A stretch of 64,000 nucleotides of DNA, taken from contig NW_026252087.1 in NCBI RefSeq assembly GCF_025399195.1, positions 558,001 through 622,000 on the forward strand, in the 5' to 3' direction. The notes below the pieces were generated by a model that did not search any database, was not told the origin of the DNA, and saw only the letters and a list, made by a program, of their open reading frames with translations. The position numbers and the translations under genes are program-made. Every line of letters starts with the position of its first letter. The stretch's first letter is position 1. Positions 35,879 through 47,917 of the stretch are shown in pieces. Source of the DNA: Umbelopsis ramanniana AG. Lineage: Eukaryota > Mucoromycota > Umbelopsidomycetes > Umbelopsidales > Umbelopsidaceae.

Positions 35879-38800
35879 ATGTACAAGTTTCTGCTTGAGC
35901 GTGAAAAAGAAGGAAACTACATATTCTCCTACGGAGACCACAAAACTAAGAGATTCGGTAAGCACATTGAACTTCAAACACTTTGCTAGTTGAACGACTG
36001 CTCAGCCCGTAAATTTATCTCTAGTACCAGGTCTATACGCTGATCAATCCACGGTTGCAACGCTGGACCTACAAAAGGAATTACATGGCCACGTAGGTTG
36101 CGTCAACTCCCTATAGTGAGTATCATCGTACTCTCTTAGCTCATGCACACACTTGCGATTCGCACTCATTATATGTATTGTCCTTTCAAGCTGGTCTAAA
36201 GAAGGTGACAAGCTTCTGTCTGGCTCCGACGATACCCACTTATGCATATGGAAGAAAACTGATGATTATCGCCTAGCCTGTAACATTGAAACTGGTACGT
36301 AGCATTGGTAAAGCTGACAGACAGTTTTCTGTTCTTCTGAATCTGTTTTTCGTAGGGCATAGGGCGAATATCTTCTCTGCAAAGTTTATGCCTAAGACCT
36401 CGGACACTGTAATAGTATCAGCAGCCGGAGACTCAGAAGTGCGAGTTTTCGACGTCTCCGCCAGATCGTTGGAAAATGGGCGTTTGTCAGGTGGCAGCGG
36501 ATTGCGTCATGTATACACATGTCACCGAGATAGAGTGAAGAGGATCGCAGTGGACGATCGCAATCCATTTGAATTCCTGACTTGCAGTGAAGATGGTATG
36601 GCTATGAATTGATGATTTTGTGCTGGTATATATAGATCTATGGACTAAACAATATGTACAACTTAGGTACTGTTCGACACTTTGACTTACGACGTCCGCA
36701 TATATGCAGTCATCATACAGTTCGGTCTTTCCTTCTCGCGTCACATAGACCAGCTCGGTCCTATCCCAACGCCAACTTACCATCAGATGCGCCGGAAGGA
36801 TGTCCCAGCCCGCTACTCAATTACTACCCGTATGATATTGATCTCAACACAATCAGTCTAAACAAGCTCAAGCCAGAGTATTTCGCAGTCGGTGGCATGG
36901 ATACGTACATTTATCTTCATGATCGCAGAATGATAGGTTCCGGAGGAGGAGGTGCTGGGCGAAATCCGACGTTTGGAAAAATGTCACGATGTATTAGAAA
37001 GTTTGCCAACGACCGAGATACTGGATCTAGGCGATCCAAGCATGTCACAGCCTGTAAATTTAGCGATGCCAACGGTCAAGAGGTACGTTAAAATATCAAA
37101 TCCTCAATCTCCGATGAAGGTTTGTGAATAACATGTCGAACTTTTTTTTAGTTAATCGGAAGCTGGTCCTCTGATGGAATTTATCTGTTTAATATGAACG
37201 ACTCGCCAGTCCGACGTAGCAGATCTAAAAGACTCAAATCGAGCTCAAAAAGAAAGCGTTCGACACATGAAAGTATGGCTATGCGTTTGCAGAATCTCAG
37301 TGACATGAAGGAAATAGTGGCCAGCTTCAAAAGCAGAAATGCTGAAGAAACGATTCAAAAGACCAGTACGTTCATCGAAAATCAGCATATGAGTTCAATA
37401 GCCAACTGGACCGCAAGACTCTACCACGATGATAAAAACAAAGAAGAGGTTCTTATTCGCAAGGTCTGGGGCTTCGGCATGGAGGCAGCGTCAAGAGGTC
37501 TGGCATCACAAGTTGACACACCAGGAAGTGAAAATGCAAAAACTGACAGCTCCGAAGCGCTACGCGACATGATGCTGGCGGAACATATAGCACCAAAAAC
37601 ATGGCGAGGGCTATGGTGTCTAGCTGTATCTTTCTGGTTGGTTGGACGTGGTAATGGAAAGCACGACATGGATCAAACGTCAGAATGGATACAAAAAGCT
37701 CGTAATTTGGCAACACATGCTCTTGAGCTCTATACAGCGGCAAAAGCCGAATCTTCAGACTCATTGGATGTAAATACAGCTACTGACAAAAGTATGGCAG
37801 AAGCAGAAAACGAAAGTGTAGTGCAATCAGAGCAATATGGAATCTTGGATGGCAACTTTCAGTTTTCCAGTCCCTTCGATATGATGGACTCTTTCTTAGC
37901 GGACATGAAAAAAGCTGAAGAAGTACTAGAAGGCATATCTGAACCCGAAGATGAGAACGACGATACAGAAAGTCAACCCACAATACAGCTATCAGAGCAA
38001 TTAGACCAAGTTGTCTCCACGAACTGGGTAAACTACATGTACATTTTATGCTTGGACAATAACGAAAGTGATGGATCTCAAAGTCCCGGTGAAGGCACGT
38101 CATTGTATATCAAGAAGCGCTCTGGTCACGCTTCAGATACGAGCAATCATGAGAGCGTCGAATCAGGTAAATATATAAACAATACCGCAATTGGAGCGTA
38201 TTTTCTTTATTGAATCTCGTCGTGTATTTGGGTTTGAAAAACTATACATACTGATGAAGCCATACAGTAGGTTCGAGTAAATTAGGAAAGCGGCTACGTG
38301 TTAGCAACAGTACAGAAGAAACTGAAGAAAAATCAGATGCCATGATTGAAAGCGATCCGTACGATGCTGTGGATGAACTTGAAGAAGCTGAGGATGCACT
38401 CTTACTTGCGACTGGCGATCAGACGACCGACGACAGCAAGAGTACGAATCAACAGTCTGAAACTTCGCACAACAGCAGCCATAATGATGAAGAGAACGAC
38501 AGCGATGATACCATCGAGACTGATAGTAGCAGCGATGATAGCAGCGACGATGACAATGACGCAGATCATGGAACAGATTCGGAAGACGAGGTGGACAATG
38601 ACTCTGATGACGAATGGATACGCATACGAAGCAGTACGAACAAGGATCGTAGTCAGCTAGAGAGTGATGTTGACGTTATTGGTCGCAGAGCAAAATACGT
38701 TGGACACTGTAACAAACATGTAAGAGCTTTTTGAGGATCAAGTATGCTATGACACGCCGCCCAGGCTCTTAACTGCATTGAATGTCAAATTTAGACGGTC

Positions 38801-39347
38801 AAGGATGTCAACTTTTTTGGGCCTAATGACGAATATATAGTGTCTGGCAGTGATGAAGGAAATGCTTTTTTCTGGGATAAGAAGACAACCCGCATTGTAC
38901 AAATACTCAAAGCCGACGATGAAACGGTAAACGTAATTCAGGTAAGAGAAAAAGGTTGATAATGCTTTATAGTGTATCGGGTGAATTAACTATTTGCATA
39001 TGCAGGGTCATCCCTACAATCCTGTGGTGGCTATCTCGGGAATCGATAATACGGTCAAGATATTTGAACCAAATGCAAACAGCATTTCGACGTCTCCTAT
39101 CACAGATCCTACAGCTAAGACTTCTTATACGACTTCATCAAGGATGTGGCAGATGGACCAAATTGTGACAAGAAATCAACAAAATAGCGTCGAGCATGAG
39201 GGAGAGGGACTTCTGACTCGAAGCATGCTGGCAGTCTTATCTGCAAGGCTTACTGCACGAAGACGTTGGATAGAGAGGAATGGAGGAGAAGAAATGGATG
39301 ACGACGATGACGACGAAACCGAAGCTGTTGCTTGCGAAATGCAATAG
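35879..39347 (+). CDS. DCAF6/DCAF8-type WD40 protein
   Basis: Probable substrate receptor of CUL4-DDB1 ubiquitin ligases. Nine or so introns break about 870 residues. The start is the ATG at 35879 (MYKFLLEREKEGNY). WD repeats follow: HGHVGCVNSLYWSKEGDKLLSGSDDTHLCIW, GHRANIFSAKFMP, HRDRVKRIAVDD...FLTCSEDGTVRHFDLR, and VGGMDTYIYLHDRR. A long Ser- and Asp-rich insert with an extreme acidic run (about residues 640-710) separates these from the last repeats. The final repeats, TVKDVNFFGPNDEYIVSGSDEG and GHPYNPVVAISGIDNTVKIF, are diagnostic of the DCAF6/8 group. This position of the insert, between repeats 5 and 6, is as in human DCAF6. The ligase role is inferred from the family. Confidence 0.9.
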
Positions 39348-39419
39348 GTCTTACGGACATAGAAAAAGAGTTCTGAAAACTTCCCTTATAAACCTTTTCT
39401 CTCTTTTTCACCCCTCTAA

Positions 39420-40571
39420 ATGACCACGTTGAATATTAACGATATACAAGCAGCGGCAGCTCGAATTCACGTTCATACCACACCAGTATTAACTTCTACC
39501 ATCCTGAATGAGATTGCCGAATATCAAGGTCTCACTCGACAACTTTTGTTCAAATGTGAATTGTTGCAGAAAAGTGGTTGTGAGTAATCCACAGTATACA
39601 ATGTGAATAAATGATTGCGACAGCGCAAGCTCATTCCTGCCTTTGCAAGCTTTTAAATTTCGAGGCGCCAGCAATGCGATTGCACTGCTGAGCAATGAGG
39701 ATGCTCAAAAAGGCGTCTGTACACATAGCTCTGGAAACCATGCTCAAGCTTTAGCATTGGCAGCCAAACTTCGTGGTATACCAGCGTATGTGGTTATGCC
39801 CAGTAACTCACCCGAGGTCAAGAAATCTGCCGTGCGTGGATATGGAGCAAAAGTAATTGAATGTGAGCCTACTTTACAAGCAAGGGAAGATACGGTACGT
39901 TACTAGCTACGACTATGAATTAAAAACTTCGGCTGGAGTATTGATTTGCAACATAATTTTCGTATTAGGCTGCTAAAGTGATAGCAGATACTGGTGCAAC
40001 ATTCATTCATCCTTTCAATAACTTCAATGTAATGGCTGGACAGGGCACAATGGCGTTGGAACTCTTAAAACAAGCTGAAGACCAAGGTACACCTTTAGAT
40101 GCTATCATCGTACCAGTAGGTGGGGGTGGCATGCTTTCCGGCATCGCAACGGCAATCCGAAACCTAAGTCCTAAAGTTAAGATATTCGCTGCTGAGCCTA
40201 TGAATGTCAATGATTGCTCTTTGTCATTCGTTGCAAAAGATCACGTATTGAATGCAGTAGGCGCTACTTCTGTGGCTGACGGCTTACTTACAAATGTCGG
40301 CACAAACACACTTCCCATCATTTTGGACAAAGTTGACGGCGTTTTTACGGTATCAGAAGAAGATATCATTCGAACAACGAAGCTGGTGTGGACATATCTC
40401 AAGCTCTGTATAGAGCCAAGTGCCGCAGTGGGAGTTTCTGTTGCGCTCCATAACAAAGAGTTCAAAGCCATGTGCGATGAGCAAAATATTCGAAATATAG
40501 GCGTCATTCTCTGCGGAGGCAACGTCGATATTGTAAAGATCGCTAAGCTTTTCGAAAATTGTGAACAGTAG
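39420..40571 (+). CDS. Serine racemase / serine-threonine dehydratase
   Basis: A PLP fold-type II enzyme that interconverts L- and D-serine and dehydrates serine. Three exons, 39420-39579, 39650-39894 and 39969-40571, give 335 residues. The first junction restores KSGSFKFRGASNA, whose Lys forms the PLP Schiff base. SSGNHAQALALAAK and the PLP phosphate loop PVGGGGMLSG follow. CGGNVD near the C-terminus places it with serine racemase rather than long threonine deaminase, as there is no regulatory ACT domain. The start is only 72 bases after the WD40 gene stop, a very tight spacing. Confidence 0.92.
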
Positions 40572-40818
40572 CCTGATGAGACCATATAACCAAATAAATG
40601 ATTTTTGAACCACTTCTGCCTTTGTCATTAGCTGATTGCTGCAAACTACTTCACTCCTCAGTTGTTTCCAATATTGTGATGGACGTGACAATGAACTAGA
40701 AATTTCCCATTTTGGGCCATTTGGGCAATATTTTGCTGAGAACTTACGGAGAGTCACGCACTCGGCTGACCTCCTCTCATCGTCCCAAGTCTTCCTTGAT
40801 CGATCCTCAGAATTTAGA

Positions 40819-42485
40819 ATGGGTGCTTGGATTTCAAGACAAAAGGTATTTCTTAGAAACCAAAATATGTTTGACTGTTCCTAGTATTCATTATCTTCGT
40901 TGCCTTGGGCTACTGTCTCCCACGATTCAACTCATTAGAAAACAGACGATGGGGACTACGAGAAAATCTTATCAGAACTTGACGACAAGGTCCAAAAGGC
41001 TGAAGTGAAGCTTTCTGAGATCAAGATACGGGAACGTCGAATAAATGTTATGTTTATGCTTTACGGACTCGCGCTGTGGGCTATATACCTAGCTTATTGC
41101 TTTGCAACCTTACATAACGCAGACGTCGAGTTCGAGACCTTTGCTCTCAAAGTAGCCCCCGTACTCCTAATTCCGGTAATGTGAGTATATGAAAAAGAGA
41201 GGGGTATCCTAAGAAATTGGATCCTAGGTACTTTTTTGCTCATGTGTTCTCTCGCCTTCTAGCATTTACCTCGGCAGACGAGGATTGAAGTGGTTTTATA
41301 ATCGAAAGCAGGCAAACGAAGGTAAGGAGAATCAGGTGTACACTATAATCCGTCAGCTAGCATCGGTATTAATGCTGTATATTTTACAGAGTCGAATCTG
41401 TCGAGCCTTCGCTCTAAGCAAAAACTCAAAGTTGAAGAGCTCAAGAAGAAGACATCCTATTACACTACCAAATCGCTCCTTGAGCGTTACGATCAGACGT
41501 CATCGCCAAAGGCCAAGCCAGCGCCACCATCGTCTCACCCTGGTTCCTCTAACAAAGGTCGCGAAAGAAATCCACAATGTTAGTATATTTCAATGAAAGT
41601 CAAGCATGCCGTGATGTCATGTAATAATCATCTTTGTTGTTCAGTTCCCCAAGGCCTACAAGCTTCTCAAGGTCGCTCCTCTCAAATGGCACCTAACTAT
41701 CCCGTCCCTAATCGAGCTGCGAACCCAAATATGCAACCAAACAGTCTTTCTAAAGCCCAACCTCTTCAACTTGGACAACCTATGCGTAAGTAACTATTTC
41801 AGATGATGTATCATAGCTACAAGCACATATTGATGCTTTTGTGTGTCTAGCCCAATTGCAGTTACGCCCTTCAGTACCAACAGAGCGTCAGTGGTATGAT
41901 AAATTAGTGGATGCCCTAGTGGGTGAAGATGGTCCAGAAACGAAATACGCGCTGATCTGTAATCACTGCTCTACTCATAACGGGTTGGTTCTTCCTCAAG
42001 AGATCGAAACAATTCGTAAGTATATTTTTCTCTGGACACATTGTGCCGTGCTACAAGAGTACTAATAGTCAATAGAATACATATGCCCCAAATGTGGACA
42101 ATTCAATCCTTCTAGACGCTCACGACAGCTCCATCCTGGCGGCCCTGTCCTCCCACCTGGTGTTTCACCCGCCAACAGCCGATCTTCTTCGCCAAACGTT
42201 GCAAGGAGTCTGAGTAGAGGAGCAGAGGTACATCGACCCACTTCACAGGCAAGGGATAGATCAGTTGACAGCGATCATCGAGGTCGATCAACGTCTTCGC
42301 GTCGCGTTATGGCATCCAGAGACGATACCCTCGATGAAAATGAGGAACAAGAAGACACAGATCAAGTAGAGTTCGAAAAACACTCTTTGAAGAGCAGTTC
42401 ACCAACTTCTGGCGAAGAACCAGATACGATTGCATCTCGTGTCAGGCAGCGAAAAAAGGCTGTGTCTGTGGAAGAGGATGAATGA
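40819..42485 (+). CDS. LNP1: Lunapark, ER junction-stabilising protein
   Basis: Lunapark sits at three-way junctions of the tubular ER. The first exon encodes MGAWISRQK, with a possible N-myristoylation glycine. It splices to KTDDGDYEKILSELDDKVQKAE, a coiled coil. Two membrane segments, MFMLYGLALWAIYLAYCFA and the one around APVLLIPVMIYLGRRG, form the hairpin. A second coiled coil, LRSKQKLKVEELKKKT, follows. The Lunapark zinc ribbon is complete: RQWYDKLVDALVGED, ALICNHCSTHNG and YICPKCGQFNP provide four cysteines. The C-terminal tail is Ser/Arg/Glu-rich. Seven introns; about 370 residues. Confidence 0.94.
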
Positions 42486-42851
42486 TGTGTTGTGCTGTAC
42501 TTTTCTATAATGTACCAAAGCCCCACTATATGCCCCATGTTAGCATGTTTTCGATAAAATAGCACACAACACAGATGTAACCGCCACCTTTTATCAATAT
42601 GATTGGATGGGTCGTTTTTGCTAGCTTGCAAACGAAGCATCAGTCGATAAGTTAAATTTTAAAGAAAAAAAAAAACGTCAATCTCTCCCCAAATACCATG
42701 TTAATATTGTTGTTAAAAAAATGTATTCAAATGTCTGGTCTGTACTCGACTGACAGCACTTTAGCCAATATGACAGCGAAAGAATGCTACCCGACATATA
42801 ACTACAGGATCTAAGTGTGAATGTACATGGTGTGTGGAGATGCTTTACGAT
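42486..42851. other. Convergent 3' region, no gene
   Basis: Untranslated sequence between the lunapark and WDR75 stop codons. It holds an A-rich tract near 42664. The small minus-strand ORF that runs into lunapark is antisense. Confidence 0.4.
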
Positions 42852-45800
42852 TTACCATTCTATGTCTGCTGTATCCTCTTCACTATCCTCATCAGATGAT
42901 GATTCCTCTTCAACTTGAACTGCGCCGTTGACCTTTCCATTAATGTTCAACTCTGTAAAATTTAAGTACGTATGTAAGAAGTCGAATCAATACTCTGCAT
43001 TGTTTGGTAAAGAAGCTTATGTTGACAAACCTGCAGTCTTGGTGAAAAATTCATTCAAAGAGTCGAACACGGGGACAAGTTCAATGTCTTGATCGGCCTC
43101 TTGAACGGACAACGGCACAGCGGCTGCCATCATATCGAAAGTTGTTCCAGCCTCCGATTCCGTGTGGGAAGCAGTTTCTACCTCATCGGTTTCGTCCATT
43201 TCCGCATCTCGATCTTCAGCATCGGGTCGCTTGGGCATAATAGAATCCATGAAGAGCTCAAAAATGCTATCCACACTTTGTATAACATGGCTTGGCGCAT
43301 CCAAAAAGGTAGACTCCGATCCTTGCTTAGTTCTTGCTGTAGCACGGCTTCTTGGAGCACTTGCTGCTTCTTGTCGCAGAGCTTCAGCTGTTTCAACCCG
43401 TTGTTGATCCCATCGACGGTCTTCCGCAGACTTGTTAGACTTGCCGAAAATGTCAGCAAAGAACGATCGTTCCGTATTACCCTTGAGCAATTTGGCGCCT
43501 TCAAGCTCTTGCTCCACTTCCAAGTCATCACCAGATGCGTGCAATACTTGCAGATCGCAGTTTTGGTTTAAGTACACGATGTTGGAGGACAATAAAGAAT
43601 TGCTGACTTCATGGTTCTCCACAGGTATCCATGCAATCGCCTTGCATATTTCAGAAGCTGTATGCACGAACTTTGGAACGGGAGAAGTAGGCTCAAAGAC
43701 AATGAATCGCGACTCCTTGCTGTCCTGAGCATTGCAGACCACAGCGAATACACCAGTTTGTTGATCTACTGCGAGATGATCAATCGACATATTGTAACTC
43801 CACCACACTTTCGAAATAAAAGCGAATTTAGTAAATGCACATAGATATTTCCATACAAACACCCTTTCTTACCTGTACAAGTGAGCAAGTTCCAGACATA
43901 CAAGTGAGACTTTGTGACAACAGCGATGAACGGTGTACTGCCCAGGAATGCTAATCGTTGAATATGACATTGCTGTGGGGGAAGGGCTAAGGTACCTTGG
44001 ATGTTATTTGCAATTGGATCCCAAATAGTCAAAACCTGACCAAAGGCAACAGCAAGCATACTTCCATCTTGTGAGAAGGAAGTGACGGTTGGTGTATTAT
44101 CTCGATAAAAGCCAACTGATCGACAAGCCCAGGATGCTTCACTGCTTGCATGATGACGCCCAAGATCATTCGTCAAATGCCAGATTTTGAATGTTTTGTC
44201 CGCGGACGCTGTGATAGCCATCAATACATCAGAATCAGAGCCATGTCTGAAGGATAAGGATGTAATATCTGCAGAGTGTGGGTAGTCTACTCTAGTCTTC
44301 AAAATATACGATTGCGCATCAGGATCCCAGGCCCAAAACTTGAGATAGAGCTCTGGTGTAGTGACATTATCGTCGCGTGAATCAATTGTAGCCATCCACG
44401 AGCCGTCGTCCATGAAAGCAACATGTCTCACAAGAGAGAAAATGAGCTCATTTTCATCTGGGCGAGATATTCTGGTAATCGGCGCAACTTCCAAATCTAA
44501 CACATGTGAGTCCAAGTATGGGTTATAGAACTGGATGTTGCCGGGAACACCGTTCATAACGACGTGATGATTTCGAGGCTCGATGACAAGACCAGTGTAA
44601 AGTGGATAGGTATTGGATGCAACTTGAGCTATGTGGGAGCTCTGATTAGCGCAACTCCTTACTATTGGAAATTTCCATAATATAGCCCAGAGTAGAAAAC
44701 TTACCATACTGCAAACCTTGAATTATGCGAACAATTTGCTGAGATACTGCGTTGATGATCCGGATAGAGTTGTCTGCTTCGCTAAGTGCATACAGTGATT
44801 GATTTGGCGAGATGGTGATAGACTTGATCTCACCACCGACTCTGGGTAGGAACTGCTTGTGGCCCGTCTCCAATTGCCACATGACCAATACAGGCTCCTC
44901 ACCACCAGACAGCAAGTACACGCCATCAGCTGTGAAAGATAATGTGTTGAGAGGACGATGGTGCCAATGCATTAATGCAGTTACAGGAGTTTTCTCGGTT
45001 TCAGGAGTGAAGCAATAATACAACGTGATTTTTCCTGCCTCGTCACCAATGGCTAGACATGGTTCTGTGGGGCTGAATGCTAAACAAGTCACTAGTTCAG
45101 GAGATGTATACCTTTATGACACAAAGAAAGGAAGTTAGCTATGATCATCCAGTAACACTCTCACTTATACCTTCAAACTTACGTTCGCACATCTTCCTTG
45201 CTCACTTCTTTATCATTAGTGATTTCCCAGATAGAAATTCTGTAGCGAGAAGCAGTTGCTAGGAAGCGGCCATCAGCCGAAACGGCGATGACAGAGCTAT
45301 CCTTTGACTTGGTGATGCGAGTAAGGCCATCAGGCTGGTTGCTCTTTTGGAAGGCATATCGGTATACGGCAGTTTTTCCTTTGGTTTCTAATCATTATAT
45401 GAATATAAGTATACATGAATATGATGTCTCTGATATCATGATCACGGGCGGTATGAGCTTACCAGGATTGGATCCAGATCTTCTGGTGACGATATAAGCG
45501 TTTTCTGGGTGCTGTGGTGAAATGACCATGTTTTCGATGGGTAGGTTGACTTGATGTGTCTACATTGTACATTTCAAAAATATCATTAGTACATATACCT
45601 CGTGCATAGCTCAAGTGTTCCGTTTTAGATCATCACCTTCAAAAGAATGTTGTCATTATAGTCCCAAAGTTTGATTGTCCCGTCCAAACTAGCAGAGTAC
45701 AGTTGCAACGGATTCTTTGGGTTCAGACACAAAGCTGTGACGGTGTCTCGGTGACCGCCTTGAAGAGCGGATGTCGATAGCGTCTTCACTACTTCACCAG

Positions 45801-46225
45801 AGGTGACATTATAAATTTTGATGGTATTGGAAACACAGCAAAAGAAATATCTAATATCAATAAGGAAGAATCGTTAGGAATCAGCGATTTTTACAAGAAC
45901 TCGTATGAAAGAGAGATTCTTACTTTGAGTCTTTCGTGAAGACAATGGGGAATCTACTCAACACTCCAGCAAGAGCCTTCGTTTGATGCAAGCTGCTAGC
46001 TTTTTCAGACTTATTGACAGTATTTTCGGACACTGTAACCGTCTTTTCGACTCCATTAGGCTTTGTTATGTGATTGGCGACAGCTAGAGCCTTGTCTTTC
46101 TTTTGAATGTGTGAATCCTTCCTCTTCTTCTCGGACTCGAGGGGTGTGATTTCAGCGGTTGTGTTCGCTGAACGATCGCTTACTTTGGATTTCTTCACCG
46201 CTGATGCCGAGTTCTTCGAAACCAT
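42852..46225 (-). CDS. UTP17: WDR75/UTP17 (NAN1), SSU processome WD40 protein
   Basis: A t-UTP subunit of the small-subunit processome, needed for pre-rRNA transcription and early 18S processing in the nucleolus. The ATG is at 46225 and the TAA at 42854-42852. Around eight exons encode about 870 residues. The N-terminus is Lys/Ser-rich (nucleolar type). WD40 repeats follow, including GHRDTVTALCLNPKNPLQLYSASLDGTIKLWD, TCLAFSPTEPCLAIGDEAGKI, WHHRPLNTLSFTADGVYLLSGGEEPVLVMWQLETGHKQFLPRVGGEI, and a second propeller with SADKTFKIWHLTN and ACRSVGFYRD. PRVGG..I is diagnostic for WDR75. The C-terminus has an acidic tail EEESSSDDEDSEEDTADIEW on the last exon. Confidence 0.93.
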
Positions 46226-47917
46226 TTTTGATCTATCTAAGTTGGCGAGCTACAATGTTTTCTACTGAATGACAATGCTGATCTACAAAATTGCAATAGG
46301 TTTTGTCTCGCAAAGGCAAAAAAAAAAAAAAATCTCTCTCTGAAATTTGTGACTTGCAATCCGCTGGTTTTGATACCCGACAAAAAAGTGTTTGATGTGC
46401 GCGCTTACTTTTCTTATGACCAAAAAGCTTCGATGCTGAAAGTGTCTTTGAAAATATTGCTTTATGGTCACGACATCACGTAAATTTCATCACATAAACA
46501 TGGCGGCTTCTCTATATGATGTCAAATAATAATTAACGAGCAACAAATGGCGCATTGCTGTCGCCTTAACATCATACAGTCATTTTCATCTCACTTTGGC
46601 CTGACTATGAGCAATTATAGTAAGGAAAACTTGACTATAAAGCTTTTCAAAAGAACGATCTGTTTTGTTTATCTTGCTTAAGCTACGTTTATGATTCAAT
46701 AATCAGTGGTAGAACGTGGAATGGGTCATTTGATATAACTATAAGCTTGTCTTGCGGGCTATCATCGACCCATTCCATGACCGATATAAATTGCTTATTG
46801 CAAGATAGCTCTTGATAATTTTTTTCCTACATTTGGCAGTTGCCAGATCGGTTTGCAATCTCGTTCACTGAAATATAAGCAAACTCTAGCCTGTACGTGC
46901 GATCTTATAATTATGAATGGGAAGACGATAGCAAGTTGACCAGCAGCTGCAAGGAAGACAAATTCAGGTCCCAGTCAATTTCTGAAGCGTCACGGAAATT
47001 AGACAAAGTTAGATTCATATGCTTTGGTTTTCATTATATATCTTCGAAAGTCGGTGTCCTATGGTGCCGTTTTTGCGAGCTGATGCAGGAGTAATTTCAC
47101 AATCACTGTGTCGAAAATGACAAAGGTGGTCAGTAACAGTTGCACTTCCATGTGTCTACGATAAAGTATTATTGCTTGATGGAACATCGATTGCTCAAAT
47201 CATTTGAAAAAAAAACCAGCTCACTGACCATGGAATATACTATGAACTAAGGATACTTACAGGCTACTAGTCGGTATTTCAAGCTTAGATGGCGACCACT
47301 TTAATTTTCACTTCCAACAGGAACGTCTGGATTGCCGCCAAACTGTCTATTGCAGTTTATGTTAACATTTGCGACTGCATCTCTTTATGTTTTTCTGACG
47401 GTATTGTTGGTGCACGCTTATTTAGTGGAAATATGTGGTCGATTGTCGAAAGGAAGCACTGTTAAGTATATTTTTTTATAATCAATTGTTTGAAGCATAG
47501 ATATCGAAGCTTTTACGATGTTTGTTCTTCCTTGTTGCAAAATAACTGGTTTTCATATCAAATACGATCCGATGCCTTTCGGACCGCATGTTTTCTATTT
47601 GAAACTCAAACATCGACGTTCTCTACGATGCGAAGGAAAAGTCTCCAGGACCATGCTCTAAAATATAATTTCTCTTAAAAAAAAAAACCAGTTTTTATTT
47701 GCATCTCAATACAAAGCACAGTTGTGCAATTAAATATTGGCATCGCAGAATAGTTCATGAGTCGCAAAGTCTGCACAAAAATACGAAAGGTTACTTTTTT
47801 CTATGAATTTGCTGGTCAAACCCAACTTTGGGCTACTGAGCAGTCACGAGGAAATCAATCCAGAACTCCCTCTGTTCGCTCTCACTCATAGACTCAATAC
47901 AAAGCTGCTGATGCCCC
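46226..47917. other. Divergent region of 1.7 kb, no firm gene
   Basis: Between the WDR75 and TSC2 starts. It contains an A14 run (46320-46333) and an 11-bp perfect inverted repeat (46717-46727 and 46767-46777). Two short plus-strand frames (46897-47094 and 47490-47678) look non-coding. No RNA gene was recognised. Confidence 0.45.

Noticed and set aside
43089-43571. 160-residue plus-strand ORF inside WDR75
   Set aside because: Antisense shadow of a WDR75 exon with clear family motifs.
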